The notes under the pieces are model-generated. The model worked only from the letters and a program-made list of their open reading frames with translations. It ran no database searches and had not been told where the DNA came from. This document shows, piece after piece, positions 10,671-24,551 of a stretch of 64,000 bases of DNA. The position numbers and the translations under genes are program-made. The DNA is taken from the NCBI GenBank assembly GCA_964036195.1, contig OZ038453.1, positions 7,951,469 to 8,015,468 on the forward strand, given 5' to 3'. Numbering within the stretch: the first letter of the stretch is position 1; each line of letters begins with the position of its first letter. Source of the DNA: Sphaerolaimus hirsutus. Its lineage: Eukaryota; Nematoda; Chromadorea; Monhysterida; Sphaerolaimidae.

Positions 10671-13600
10671 TACGAGGTTCGGCCGGTTTTTATATAGTGA
10701 AGGATGGAAGGAAACCCCCGGAAAGTGGTTCTATGCAAGAGCGAATTTTCGAACCAAATACCAGGTGGTTTTTGGGGTATACCTTTTTGATAATTGTCAA
10801 GTTTGTGTAGATTATTGGCGGCCCACAGTAGTTGACAAAAGTATTTATGTGTGTCAACTCAGATTTCGGCTTCACGTGTCGCACAGCGATCGTCCAAATG
10901 CACTTGCCGCAATATTAATTTTCAACATTGTCGCATGTGCATTTGGAGATCGCTCTGCGACACGTGGAAACCCCTGCAACCCCCCCCCCCCCTACCAAAG
11001 GACCCACACACACTAGTTGACATCGACACCAAATGTCAACTGGTTCCCATCCCAATTCAAATCTTGCATTCAAACGTCGTTCGCCGGCTCGTGAGCAAGC
11101 TTTAGATTGGGATGGGAACCAGTTGACATTTGGTGTCGATGTCAACTAGTGTGTGTGGGCCCAAACCCCCGCAACTTAAATCTACATTTTCTAATTGTCA
11201 AAAAATCATTTTCCAGACCCTACGATGGGGAAACTAGGGCGCCAGCGTGTCGAGTTATGTCTTTCAGTCCCTGCGGCAGATATTTCGCTTATTGCGACAC
11301 CAGGGGCGCGATTTAATTAGCCCGAAGTTTTTTCGGTTTTTGGCTGCATAGTTTGTTGCATTAGAAATGAATGTGATTTCGAAAGCTGCGTAAATTCGGG
11401 ATTGTTTGTATTCCTAATTTGGGATGGCACGTTATTATAAAACTGTTTTAAATTAGATTTCGTTTCTATCGAATTTTTTGTTTTTGAAACACTCGCATCC
11501 ATTTTCAATCATTTTCCGACCAAGAATTTCCGACTCCGAGCAAAACTAAATTATCGACAAAATATTATCGATAATATGAAGATATTATCGATGCTACTAT
11601 AAAATAAATAAGATACGCTGCCCAAAGAAATAAATTTATCACAATTTGTAAGCAAAGTCTAAAAGTAAATATTTACATTGAAATGTATTTTGGATATTTT
11701 TAGAAAATCGGCATGATAAATGTAAGCTGTAAAAAGCTTCACAACCCCCCGCCCCACCCTGGACGACCACCTGGTAACACATATCAAACGTTAAACTGTA
11801 CCGAATGCTAGGTCGCAGCATTGGCGGGGTAAAGGTCATTTACTGTGCCAGACGTGGTTACTAGGCTATGGAGGCGGGTAGTAACACGTAAGGCAGGCAG
11901 TCAGGGTCGAGAAAAAGGGTTCCAAACTGTAAAAAAGGGTTTTTTTCTAAAAACATCAGTGGCCAATTAAATTTCGCTCCAGGGCCACTTATATACTCGA
12001 TTTGACATCAGTTGACAACTTGGGAAAGTGCCAAATTTTGATGACTTTGGGACTACCCAGAACTGCGTTGATTGATTTCTCACCTAGAGGGAATTTTGTG
12101 TGCTTTTGGCAGCCGTACGTGGGTCAGTTTGGTATTTTCTGTGAGAATTCAGGGTGGATTCGATTAGAACTTAAGGCGCCTAACTTGCGTGTAAGCGCTT
12201 TACGTTTTTCATTTGCGCTTTTATGTAAGAATCCTGTAATGTTTTTTTTAATTTCCAGTGTAAAATCGATTTGTGTCAGAATCAATGTTGGAGATAATTC
12301 TGCAAATGGACAAGTGATAAGTTCGAAAAATTTCTTGTCCACTTACCACTTTTCCTGTCACTTGTTCTCATGCAGTATTAGCAGTTACCTAAACCATTTA
12401 ACGTGTGTAAACCGTCTGTAAACGTGGCAGACGCCTGTAAACCATTTAAACAGTGAAATCATTATTTGACGGTTGAAAAATAGGCATTTATGTAAAAAAA
12501 AATTATTTAACACCCAATCTATGCAGGACCCAAAAATTTACCTGTCATAAAATAAAATGCACTTGACATTTTCAATTCATTTACAAAATTTCAGTTTACG
12601 GTGCAAATCCAGACAACAAAGATCCCGATCCGAACGTTCAAATTTATGAAATTGCCACCGGCGAACGTATGACTATTTTTGCTCATAAGAAAGCTACTGG
12701 TTTGTTTTATTGGTTGTTGTTCTTTTTAAAATTAGATTTTGATTATTAGGAATAAAATTACCCGGAATACAGTTATTCCAACAAATGTCGGAATTTACCT
12801 GTCTCTATTCCAATTCCGACTGGGGAAACGAAAAAGGGGGTGCACTGATACGCACACGTGCCCGATACGCACATATGCCCGTTTTTTTCACTTGACACTT
12901 TTTCAAGTGATTTTCAGATATGAGTAAAGTGAAAAAAAGTTGCGCAATGACATTAGTAAACTTTTTTCACTTTACTCATATCTGAAAATCACTTGAAAAA
13001 GTGTTAAGTTAAAAAAACGGGCATATGTGCGTATCGGGCACGTGTGCGTATCAGGCATAAACAACGTTTTAACGACCCTATTTAAAAAAAGCTTATTTGT
13101 GCATAGCTTAAGCATAAAAAAGCGACCCCGTTTTAGCGATTGTGCGATACAATTTTTTTGGCCCATTTACGTATTCAATTTGACGGGTTTGGCGCTGCGC
13201 GCACTACTTACTAATGGTAAACTGACAAACTGACAACTCATTTTTAGCTTCTGAGCGCATCTGAGTTTACCGGAATGAGCTGTTCGTCAACTACAGTTGA
13301 CGGAGGTTAAAATAACCACCGGTAAATAGGGTTCAAACGATACGACTTTTCGATATCGATATTCGATATTCGATATTTTTATCTGAAACTCGATATTCGA
13401 TATCGATACGATATGGAACCTCGATATCGATATTGAAAAATGGTCGATATTCGATATTTCGATATTTTCGATATTCGATATTGCGATTTGCTTTTGGTAT
13501 AGCAAGGCATATTTCAAGTGGCATATTGTATTTTCATGTGGTTAATCATCTCTTTACTGAAATGTGAATGGTACACGTGATTTTAACAAGGTTTAGATCT

Positions 13601-16600
13601 CAAAAGAAGAACATGGCAGAGAAACATGATGAATCAAAGTGTATCAGACAAATAAAAAAATGGTGGATATTACAGTTTATACTTATAAGCTAATTGCTTA
13701 AGGGCATGTTGCAAAAAATAGCATATCATCATTTTCTAGCTTCAATTTTAGCACTTCAACAAAAATGACATTATAAATACTGTACTTTTACTCATCAAAT
13801 ACAATACTATAAGCAAATCAGATCAATCATAAATATCTCAAAATGAAAATGAAAACTTAATTTAGGGACACAATACAGGTTCGATATATCGAAAAAAATG
13901 GTCGATATTCGATATCGATATTTTTTCAAAATTTTCGATATCGATATTCGATATTTTTTCAAAATTTTCGATATCGATATTCGATATTCGATATGAAAAT
14001 ATGGTCGATATCCGATATTCGATACGATATATCGTTTGAACCCTACCGGTAAACTCAGAAGCCAAAAATGTGTTTACCAAATGCTTAGTTATTCTTAGTT
14101 TAGTTTACGTTGGGGCCGTGAACCAAATTCTCTTACCCAAGGCGCGAAACCGCGAAATTCAAAAATTTATGCGGAATACAACTCAGTGGAATCAATTTTT
14201 TTTCTATATATTTTCAGATTGGAAACCCCAATGGACTGGTGATGAATCGTATTGCGCCAGACTGATCGGCTCTGAAATTGTGTTCTTTTCGCCCAGAGAT
14301 TTTAGTATGTTACATTTGGTTGCTATTTAAGGCGGGGTTTACAACCAAAAACGTACTGTATAATGAAATCTACCATTCTCCAGTTATTTTTTAGTGAAAA
14401 CGCTCCGAAACTTATTTTTCATTTCAAAAATTTGTATCAAAAATTTTTAGTTTGGTGTTCATAAGACAGAATGTTGAAACTAGGGTGTCAAATTTCCGTT
14501 TCCGTTTTCCGTTTCCGCCTTTCCGCAGGAAAATTTTTAACCTTTCCGTTTTCCGGCAGCTGAAATTTTTTTACCTTTCCGTTTTCCGGCAGCCGAAAAA
14601 ATTTTACCTTTCCGTTTTCCGTTTTCCGGCAGCCGAAAATTTTTTACGTTTCCGTTTTTCCGCCTGAAAAATTTTTACCTTTCCGTTTCCATTTTTCCAG
14701 GCCATTTTTCCATTTTCTGGCTCGATTTTCAGTTTTTTTTGGCATTTTTCCATTATTTTTCCAATCTGTATTTACGTTTTTCCACTATGGTGTTTTTTCT
14801 ACCAGGTTCTTGTGCCGTTCATAATTTTTATATGTATCTAAATCTGTAAAAAACACAAAGTAATTTTGGACACATACTTTGCAGTCCGCTGAGTATACTT
14901 TTTACTGTTCAGTCACATCACAGTTCACTTTTGCTGTATTCTTATTGTTGTTGTAGTGTATTTTTGCTACATTTTTATGATTTTTTGTTGGTTTAGTTAA
15001 GCTTGAACTACAAGGAAGTTACTGGCATGATCCATAGTTGCAGAATGTACAGCTACCACAATCAAAGCCAAACAGGCAAACCTGCATGCAAATTTGTCCA
15101 TTTCCGTGCAAATTTCACTTTATTTTTTCCGTTTCCGTGAAAATTTCGCTTTCCGTTTTCCGGCATTTCATTTTTCCGTTTTCCGGCTGATAAATTTTTT
15201 TACCTTTCCGTTTTCCGTTTTCCGCTGAGTGAAATTTTTTACCTTTCTGTTTTCCGTTTTCCGGCAGAAATTTTGTTTTTACCTTTCCGTTTTCCGTTTT
15301 CCGTAAAGTTAAAACATTTTACTTTTCCGTTTTCCGTTTTCCGTAAAAAAAATTTTTTACACCCTAGTTGAAACATTCGATCATTTTTCAAATCATTCAC
15401 AAATGACAAAAATGTTTAAAATGTTTCTAACGTCACTTCACTGCCATCAGTCAATATCAATAAAAAGCACATCTACGCATTTGACAAATTTTTATCATTT
15501 TGCAAAAATCTTCCAATGCAAAATCAATCGTGCAAAAACAATCCCCCCAGGCAAACGAATATACAAATACGTTTACAAGGGCGTGAGCGATTACAGCGTG
15601 TCCCCCGGCGCGTCGAGTCACTTAGCTGTTTTTGTGCCTCCAATAAAAGTTGGTTTGTCGTGTGGAATTTTTTTTTATTTTTTTTTTTGGGGGGGGGTAT
15701 TTAGCATCAAGGCTAAACCAGGGGTCTAGGGGGGGGGGCTGGGATTACCCCCAGCTAAATATCTTTCCCGGGCAGGGGTATTGCAGATTTTGACCCTCTG
15801 GGGGTTGGATTGATAGCAAATCGCTTCTGCGGAGGATAAATACCTAGCTGAATTTTTATTGGGGGTTGTGGTGGTTTCTTTTTGGGCTTTTTCAAAGTGT
15901 CGCAGACAAAAAAGAGGTAAAATCGCTAAAAATGACTGATTTACCTGTATATGTTCACTCAAAACTATATCCGGGTAATTTTTAAAAAACGTCGTTTAAA
16001 AAACCACTTTTTGAAAAAACCGTGGTCGTTGAAAGAAAACCTTTTCCGAACCGTACACACACAGAAAACACAATTTATATCATTTTAATTGTTTTGTCAA
16101 ACCGCAAAAAAAATCAATATAAAAAATCAATTTTTCCAGGGTGCCAATGGCTGTCTGCGAGTTTTGCGTCTGGGAGCGGACCAAAATGCGACCCCATTGG
16201 CCCAAAGAACTGTTATGAAAGCTGATAAAATGCAGCTGAAATGGAATAGTAAAGGTGTATTTTTTCTTTTCTTTTTTTTATCTTGGGGGGGGGGGTCAAA
16301 ATATGACTGAAGATTGTTAAGTCTAGTTTTTAGCTCGGGTCACTTCCGAAAGTTGACAAGAGGCAAGAAAAGTTGTGGCAGAGAAGTCAAGTGCACTTTG
16401 CTTTTACGTTTATATGGTGATAAACTATGTCGTGCTGAAGTTGAAGTGCAAAATGTCATGTAAATTTGTCAATTGTCATGCAAAGTGTCATGCAACTTCA
16501 GTATTAATGTCTCATATTTTGATTGATTTTGACATAACATTTGACACTTAACTCTACACTTTGCAGGCTGCGGGACTACCCCTTGATTTATCCCTCCCCC

Positions 16601-19600
16601 CCCCCCAATTTATAGTTCTAATTATTGTTTTGCACTTTGCAATTTCTTAAGATTTGATTGTGCATTAACAATGACAACTTTTAAATTCAAACATTCAAAT
16701 TTCCAGGCAATGCCCTTTTAGCTTTGGCCATGACAGATGTTGATAGCACAGGGAAATCGTATTATGGAGAGCAGAATTTGTACTTTGCTGAAATGACTGG
16801 AAATACGTACACTGTGCAATTGGGTGAGTTTTTATTGTTGTATTATGTTCGATTTTTTAAAATATTTTTGTAAAAAAGCAAGAAACGGGATGGAATAGCG
16901 CGATTTTATAAAGGAGACGTTATTGAAGCGCGGAGCGCGCTATGGCGTTTTTCAAAAATGGTCGGATTTTTTTACCGTTTTTGTTCTAAGAAAGAGCGGA
17001 AGCATCAAAACGATTTTTAGATAAAAAAAACAACTGCTGAAATTTTTCGTACTCCTTCACTGTGTTTCTCGCAACTTTGCTTGTGAAAGCGCGCAGTTTC
17101 ATATACTCGGCGGACAGATCACCTAGTATTAAAACCTACCATAATTTTCTGAATAAAATATTGTGATAAATATCGTAATTAATTATTCCATAGTATAAAT
17201 GAAATATTATGATGAAAAACTGTATAATTTTTGGTTCATTATTCAGATGGGTTATGGTAGGTTTTCATACTAAGTGTGATGTCCGCCGAGTATACACACT
17301 CAGCAAAACACTGGGGTTTGGTTTCTATTGTTTTTGTGGGGAATTTTGATTTCAAAGTTAACATGGCACTAGCATTACGGAACACTAGTGTCTAATAGTA
17401 CCCGTAACAAACGTTGGATGAAATCTATATAAATAACGAGTCGACAAAACTTTTTTTGTCAGAAATCACCACTTATAATGCTATCCCATAATGTGTCCAC
17501 AGCAAATCTATGGCTATGCTATACATCACAAAGTAAACTGTAGCTGTAAATAACCATATTCCGGAGGTTTTGAACAAAAACATGTATTTAAAAAACAACG
17601 TTTTTAAAAAGTCGTTGAAAAAACGTTTTTTCAGACCTATTTACTTGTGTGAAGCCATTACATCAATATTTACCGCTGCAACTTTTACGCAAATTCCGTG
17701 TACACGCAGATAAAAAAGGGCCAGTATACGCATTTGATTGGAATCCAAACGGACTGCAGTATTGCGTCGTCCATGGATGTAAGTTTATAAACAGGGACGT
17801 AGCCAGGATTTTTGAGCGGGGGGGGCGGATTGTATACGGAGCCCGGCGAACGGGGGGGGGGGCGGCGCCCCCCCCCCTAAAATTTGACCCGCTGTAGTAA
17901 GGGAATGGCGCTATGGCGCTGGCGCCATTCGTAAGCGCCACGCCATGGCGCAAATGGCGTTGGCATTGGCGCCAAAACAGCAGTATACGTCTGTCTTTTA
18001 CGGGCGTATACAGCGACATGGACAGGAATAAGTCCATTTTCACTGGCGATGAGGCCGCGGAGACGGCCCAGCCGAAAATATCTGTTGCAAAGGGAAAATG
18101 CGCGCTTGCGCGCAAAATTTTTTGAAACTGTCAACAAAATCGTGTTCTGAAAGTGCCATTTCTGGCACATTTTTTGGTCCGGCCCGGGAAGGGGGGGGGG
18201 GGCGGCCGCCCCCCCCGCCCCCCCCTGGCTACGTCCTTGTTTAAAAACAACTTTTTCTTATTTAAAAAACAGGTGTCGCATGCGTTTTTTTAACTTTTTT
18301 ATAAAAACTACGTTCTTTTGTCGCAGTTATGCCCGCCCACGCGGCAGTTTACAATCTCAAAGGGGACAAAGTTTTCGATTTGGGTGAGGGCCCCAGAAAT
18401 GAAGTCAGGTTTGTCTCGTTTCATTGTGTGTTTTTTGCTACTTTTTGTACATTTTTTAAGCAATATGAACTCTTTTCAGGTACAACGGCTGCGGAAATTT
18501 GTTGCTATTGTGCGGTTTCGGCAATCTCAGTGGTAATATGGAATTTTGGTCCCCGGAACAGATGAAATTGTTGAAAAAGGTTCGCTCGGGGCAGAGACAG
18601 GGGTCCCCAATGGGGGGCCTACACTATTCCGCATGGAAACCCATCCCGCATGTTGACCCGGAACACATTTTATTATACCCGGCATGATGAAAATAGGCAA
18701 TAAAGCACATGACCTAGTTATTTTGAAGGTGAAAATCTATAAGAAGTATGAAAATTAGCGATTTTGGGTGACAATTAGGGTAAAATTGCTCAAAAGCGAT
18801 CAAGATGGCTAGATAGCTAGGCAATTTGTGGGGGGGGGGGGGGTGTTCAGGGGAAAGTAAGCAAAAAATTGGCCCAGGGAGAGATAGGTTGCTGGGCGGT
18901 TTGGGGTGGGGTTACCCGCCCCCCTTTCTTACCGCTGCGGGTATAATGTGTCTATAATGGGTCTACATGCGTGATGGCAGGGCCGTATCCAGGGGGGGGG
19001 GGGCGGGGGGGGGCTGCAGCCCCCCCCCCTTCCCGGGGTGAGACCAGAAAGTGACCGGATTTTGCAGCTTTTTCAACGTCAGCGTAAAAAATTTTGCGCG
19101 CAAGCGCGCATTCTTCACCGGACATAAGATATTATCATCAGATTTGCCCCATGTGGCCGCAAATCGGTATAAATACACTCAATCTTGTGCTTTTTGCTGT
19201 TTTGTATGTATATTTACATACATATACAGCGTTCCATGGCGCTGGCGCCAACGCTAATGGCGCCATGGCGTGGCGCCTACTAATGGCGCCAGCGCCATGG
19301 CGCCATTCCGCCACTATGTAGCTTAAATTTTAGGGGGGGGGGCTGAGCCCCCCCCCCCTCGCCGGCCTCCGTAAACAAGCAGCCCCCCCCCCCGCTCAAA
19401 AATCCTGGATACGTCCCTGCGTGATGGGTTTACATGCGTAATAGGCTTGACCCCCCAATGGGGAGGGGGTTGGGCGGAGGGTTCACCCCAATCGCCCAGC
19501 TTACTACCTATCTCGGAAGCAAAGTTTTTGGATACTATCTTTTTAACACCTTCCTGTTTAATTCCTCCCCTTGATTAATTCCCACTCGAATAGTTCCCCC

Positions 19601-21896
19601 TCAAAAAGTCTGACGAGAAATATACCCCCGGGGAATTATTCGAGTAAAAACGGTAACTAGAAGACAATATATATAGAATAGCATAGATATAACTCTGAAT
19701 ATAATATAATAAGTGAGTGGGCTCTGGGATAGCTGGAGCGTTTGGTGGTAAACTCCGCCCCCATTTTACGTACGTTGCGAAAACGTCAAACACATAGTCC
19801 TCAAATTATCCCCCCCCCCCCGATTTCGCAGGTGTCATTTCCAAACACTACGCAATGTTCATTTTCACATTGCGGTCAATTTTTGGTCACTGCCACTTGT
19901 GCGCCGAGACTGAGAATAGACAATGGATACAAAATATGGAAATATACTGGCGAAATGATTGTGGAATATTTCTGCGAAAAAGCCAGTGAGGAATTGAAAA
20001 AGGTATTTTTTATTATTTTTTTTTATTAGTGACGGAAAAGAGTAAAAATAGAGTGGGAGTGAAGTGAAAAATACCTGGTAAAAATTGCACTGGTTTATGG
20101 CGCAAGTGCATTGGTGAAAATAGAAGTGAAGTAATAAGTGGTAGGCTAGATTATAAATGATATTTAAGTTGTGACAATTAAAGTCAAGTACAAGTGACAA
20201 GTAAATTAGGTAAATGACAATATTGCACTTGTCCAGTTTACTACTCCCTTGACTGAGCACTTACTGTTATGGGTATTTCGCCTTTATATACAAGTCCTTT
20301 GCAATTTGGATTTGAACGATTGAAAAATTGAATTTTGGCCCCGGTAAATATTCTGAAGTGATTTTGGCGCCAGCGCCATGGACCTGTTTCGTCACTTGAC
20401 GTCACTTTTCAACGTTTAATTATAGATGTATAAAAAAATTTCCAGCAAATGCAAAACGGAGGCGCGGTGCCGCAAGGGGAGGAAATGTGGGAAGTGCAAT
20501 GGCGCCCTGGGGAGGCCCAGAATTTCAAGGTAAATTGGCGGGAAAAAATTTTGGGATTTTTTATCGACTCGAAAATATCACATATGAGATAATAAGTGAT
20601 TTTTTCACATTACTCGGCGCACTTGACACTCTGCTCGCGCGCTTATTTATGTCCTCACGTTGGAAGCGTGCCAATTATGATAAAGCTTGCTTATTTTTGT
20701 AAAAAAAGTGAAAAATCATTGCTAATTCTTATCTAAGCCAAAATCTTCAGTAAAGACTTGAATGCTCATGAATTCCCCCCCCCCCCAAAAAAAACAACAA
20801 CTGGCACGGTGCCAAAGAAAACACCCCCTTCAGATCGATGAAGAAACGGGCTGGGGTGCAGCGGCCGGTTCAAATAAAAAAGCGTCGCAACAACAATCAA
20901 GTGCAAAAACTTCTCAAAGTATGCATCCAGTGGATAGAATGCAACAAGCGGGCGGAGTTAGTACAACTGGCGCTTATGTACCCCCTGCGCTGAGAAATAA
21001 AAGTTTGTTTTTTCGGTGTTTGGGGGGGGGGGTTTCTGTAGGGGGAGAATATCTTTGTAAATTTAATCTTGGGAATTTTGCAAGTGGAGATAGAAGTAAA
21101 CAAAAACATTTGAGAGGTGTGAAGTGAAATGATGATGTTTTCATTCACATTTTTTATGACGCGTCGCCGAACCATGTTCAAATGTACATACACAATTAAT
21201 CCTTTTTTCACATTGCCGCTTGCGCACTTTGAAAATTGTCCTGTGCCCCGCCATATAAAATCTTGGATAAACTTGGAAACCAGTTGACACCCAGTGTGCG
21301 TAGCGCCAGTTAACCAGTAAATTTCGCTACGCTATCGTAACTTTTCCAGCCCTACTTTCAAATAGTGTTGTGTATTTTTGAATTCAGGGTTTTGTGTGTA
21401 TGGTTTCGAGTCAAAAAAAATTGTCGGGTTCGGTTCCCACACTATTTCCAACACTAATTAACTATTTTTATAGTTGGCGGCGGTTCGGGTGCCCTGCAAA
21501 AAGATGCGTCAAATGCCAACAAAATGCCCGAGACTGAGAAAAAGCGGAAAGCTTTGCAAAAGGTGGGGGTTTTGATAAAATTTCAATTTTGCAAAATTAT
21601 ATTTTAAAAACAACAACACAGAAACTGGATGCAATCACGGCGCTGAAACAGAAACGGGATAATGGAGAAATATTGGAAGAAAATCAGGTAAAATATTCTT
21701 GTGTTTAAAAAATTAAAAGGTAATATTGTGTGTCAATTAATTTCAGTTGTCAATTGAATTATGATATGAAATTGTCACTTCTTTTGTTAGTTATTTACAA
21801 TTTTTTCTACAAGTTTTTCCAAATTTCCAGTTGGATAAAATCAAAAAGGAGGCGGAGCTTATGCAACAAATGGAAGAATTGACCATATCTGCCTGA
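10671..21896 (+). CDS. EIF2A: Eukaryotic translation initiation factor 2A (eIF2A), 17 exons, first short exon missing
   Basis: Exons: 10671-10764, 11217-11305, 12012-12122, 12595-12699, 14218-14304, 15551-15648, 16140-16254, 16707-16823, 17635-17778, 18327-18408, 18480-18579, 19832-20002, 20446-20529, 20834-21002, 21474-21562, 21622-21687, 21831-21896 (stop 21894-21896). Phases agree throughout; 595 codons with stop, against 585 residues in human. eIF2A is a WD-repeat beta-propeller protein that can deliver Met-tRNAi to 40S subunits. Family landmarks: RGSAGFYIV near the N-terminus, DESYCARL, FKADK-like MKADKMQLKWN, SYYGEQNLYF, CGFGNLSGNMEFW, the highly conserved TATCAPRLRIDNGYKIW, YVPPALRNK, and the lysine-rich C-terminal coiled coil. 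The initiating exon (expected to end in phase 1) was not found. The second exon has no GT donor before its in-frame stop; GGGCGCGA suggests a GC donor at 11306. Introns carry many transposons. SELENBP1 follows convergently, 2.6 kb away. Confidence 0.93.
10986..11165. repeat. Fold-back element, CACACACTAGTTGACATCG ends
   Basis: CACACACTAGTTGACATCGA... at the left mirrors ...TCGATGTCAACTAGTGTGTG at the right, with a nearly perfect stem (ACCAAATGTCAACTGGTTCC) and a loop around TTCAAACGTCGTTCGCCGGC. A related loop occurs at 46375-46425. Confidence 0.7.
12846..13055. repeat. Fold-back element, TGATACGCACACGTGCCCG ends
   Basis: TGATACGCACACGTGCCCGA at the left is mirrored by TCGGGCACGTGTGCGTATCA at the right, and the pairing continues through TTTTTTTCACTT/AAGTG arms. 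It lies in an eIF2A intron. Confidence 0.7.
13327..14045. mobile_element. hAT-like element, TAGGGTTCAAACG ends, CGATATT family
   Basis: TAGGGTTCAAACGATACG to ATCGTTTGAACCCTA with exact 8-bp duplication CCGGTAAA (13319-13326, 14046-14053). Its unique core (TATTTCAAGTGGCATATTG and following) is shared with 7586-9009, so these are two copies of one family. It lies in an eIF2A intron. Confidence 0.9.
14481..15366. mobile_element. hAT-like element, TAGGGTGTCAAATTTCCG ends, TTTTCCG family
   Basis: TAGGGTGTCAAATTTCCG to TTTTTTACACCCTA, exact 8-bp duplication GTTGAAAC (14473-14480, 15367-15374). TTTTCCG-type arrays lie at both ends around a unique AT-rich core. It lies in an eIF2A intron. Confidence 0.9.
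17792..18239. mobile_element. hAT-like element, CAGGGACGTAGCCAGG ends
   Basis: CAGGGACGTAGCCAGGATTT at the left, CCTGGCTACGTCCTTG at the right, flanks TTTATAAA (17784-17791) and TTTAAAAA (18240-18247), 7 of 8 matching. The ends are G-rich/C-rich homopolymers and the middle contains GGCGCTGGCGCC-type motifs. It lies in an eIF2A intron. Confidence 0.75.
18978..19419. mobile_element. hAT-like element, CAGGGCCGTATCCAGG ends
   Basis: CAGGGCCGTATCCAGG to CCTGGATACGTCCCTG, exact 8-bp duplication CGTGATGG (18970-18977, 19420-19427). Same family as 17792-18239 and 46865-47566. It lies in an eIF2A intron. Confidence 0.88.
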
Positions 21897-22269
21897 TTTT
21901 TGTCTGGTTTCGTTTTTCCCTTTTTGTTGAGTTTGAATCCTTTTTGGGTGAAAATTGTGATGTCATAAATCATAATGAATATATAGGATTTTTGTGTCAA
22001 ATATTCAAATTGATATTCGTTCCGGTGACAATTTCATTAGCGGTCAAGCGACAAGAAAAGTGGCAACTAATAAGCCATATTGTAAGTGACAAATAACCTA
22101 CAATTGACAAGTAAATTTATAAATTTATAAATATTTATAAAAAATTCCTTTTCTCAAAATACTACCTTTTTGTCACTTGTCCACACGCTGAATTGACCAC
22201 TGGTTTGGGTTTCCCGCTTGAAAACTGTGTGATTGAAAAGTCTTTTTCGTTTGTAATCTCGAAATTTTT

Positions 22270-22526
22270 TCCAATGGCCCTGGACACACTAGTTTTCACC
22301 GTGACACGTGTGAAAACTGAAATGGCCACATGGCGACATTCAGCCTACTCTTGTTGTATGCTGTATGTGTTTTAGTTTTCAAATTTTCAAACTTTAACTT
22401 TCATTTATTGAAATTCAAATTTAATTATAATTAAATCATTCAACCGTGTTCATTAATTTGCATTTGAAAAAAATTCAGTTTTCACACGAAGTCACGGTGA
22501 AAACTAGTGTGTGTAGGCACAATTTT
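22270..22526. repeat. Fold-back element, CACACTAGTTTTCACCGTGA ends
   Basis: GGACACACTAGTTTTCACCG at the left is mirrored by CGGTGAAAACTAGTGTGTGT at the right. It lies between eIF2A and SELENBP1 in the left arm. The corresponding right-arm site (near 43500) reads straight through, so the right arm appears to lack it. Confidence 0.6.
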
Positions 22527-22950
22527 TCAAATTGGGTTCCATTAGAGGAGTAACTTTTTTGTTGCATGCCAAAAAAATGCAACGTAACATTTAAAATGAT
22601 AAATAACAGACACTTTATGATTAAAAAGATATTTCAGTTTGTTCTGAATTCTTAAATTTTGTTCGTGTCATTACCGTTCTACATGTGCAAATGTCAGATA
22701 ATTTGACTTGATCAATACGAACACAAGTTTCAAAAATTCATTATTTTTATTTAAAAAATCGTCGTATTCGAAAAATCGAACAAAGTGAATCACACGTTAT
22801 TTAAACTTTTGAAATACAAAACTATTGATGCGCTAATTTGCATTCCTATTAAAGTCATTATTGATGGTGTTATATGGATATCAGAAAACTTCAATACTGT
22901 AATTTCATATGGAATTTTTCTCCGATTTATGTCTCCTTAATAACTACCTA

Positions 22951-23266
22951 CCGTATTTCCTCGAAATACCCCCCTTGAATTAACCCCCCCCCCCTCGAAA
23001 TACCCCCCGTCTGGAAAAAGGTACATGATGTATTTATTGATGTAAATTTGCATCGCAGCGACACATAGACTAGTGTATGTGTACCTATATACGTTGATAT
23101 GTATGGAAATATATTGTGGGTTCACCTTTATCACTGTTTTGGGTACGTCAAAGCCCATTCTTTACTACCACCTTTTACGAAAATTTCTGGCGAAATAATA
23201 GCCCCCCCCCTCAAAATTTCCACTCTGAACAAATAAACTCCCTGGGGGTATTTTGAGGAAATACGG
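22951..23266. mobile_element. TA-flanked CCGTATT element (Tc1/mariner-like MITE)
   Basis: CCGTATTTCCTCGAAATACC at the left and GGTATTTTGAGGAAATACGG at the right, flanked by TA on both sides. The C-rich and G-rich ends are reverse complements. The right-arm counterpart is 42676-43060. Confidence 0.75.
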
Positions 23267-24551
23267 TAATTAATTATTAGTACTAAAGTTCCGAATAAAA
23301 GTGTAAAAATAAAAGTTGGAAAAATACAATCACTGTGGAAGAATTACTGGAATAGGCACAAAAACTTTCATTTTTAACCCTGTTCAAATTCACAAAATGC
23401 AAAATATTGCTTCCATTGGAAGAGACAAAATCCAAGCGTATCAGTATTTCCACTATATGCCTAAGTTTGCCAATTTTGCTTTGCCTGCACGCTGTGGTAT
23501 TATTTGAGGGGGTGTATAATTTTTACATCTGAATTTTTGATGGGGTTTTTCCTCAATTTGATAACAATGCGAAATTGCCAAAAAATTCACAATTACCGTA
23601 TTTCCTCGAAATACCCCCCCCCCCTCGAAAATACCCCCAGTCTCGACATACCACCTCACAATGGGCACCATGAACCTATAACCCTTCCCCCTCGAAATAC
23701 CCCCCCAATTTAGTGTATAGAGAACGTGATGCGGTTTGTGATCCGGGAAACGCAGAACACGCAGAACATGTTAAAAACAATGACCGGTGTTAGAACCGGT
23801 TAGAACCGGTTATACATTTAGAACCGGAACAATGTTAGAACCGGTTACCGTATTTCCTCGAAATACCCGCCGGGGGGTGATTGTTTCATAGTGGTCCCGT
23901 GACGGGGGGGGGGGTTAAACGAGGGGGGTACTTCGAGGGGGGGGGGGTATTATTTCACAAGAAAATTTTTGAAAACCAAGTACAAAATTGTCGTCTGAAA
24001 CGTACGCAGACGTCGAAAAATGCAACAAAAACTGCCATTTATAAGGTTCTGTAGACTAATATTAGTATGTAGATGGTATGTACACTGTTCTAACGTGACA
24101 CCGACATTGTTTTCACGTGTGTTCTGCAGTACACAGAACACAAACTACAGTTATTGTCATGTACGTTCCCTTTACACTCAATTTGGGGGGGGGTATTTCG
24201 AGGGGGGGTGATTGTTTCATAGTGGTCCCGAGAGGGGGGGGTCAAACGAGGGGGGGGGGGGGTATTTCGAGGAAATACGGTATATATTTATGTACTGTCT
24301 ACGTACATATACAAGTCCATAGAGTGTTATAAATGGCGGTTTTGGTTGCATTTTTCGACGTTTGTGTACGTTTCAAACAACAATTTAGTACTGGGATTTC
24401 GAAAAATTGCTGGCGAAATAATAACCCCCCTCGAAATACCCCCCCCTCGTCTAACTTCCCCTCAATATTACCACTCTGAAAAAATAAACCCCGCGGGGGG
24501 TAATTCGAGGAAATACGGTATACACCCTCATAATGATAATTCAAACACCAT

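Noticed and set aside
18580..18687. Extension of eIF2A exon 11 to a stop (GQRQGSPMGGLHYSAWKP)
   Set aside because: Family comparison shows the protein continues with the TATCAPRLR exon at 19832; the extension is repeat-derived intron sequence.
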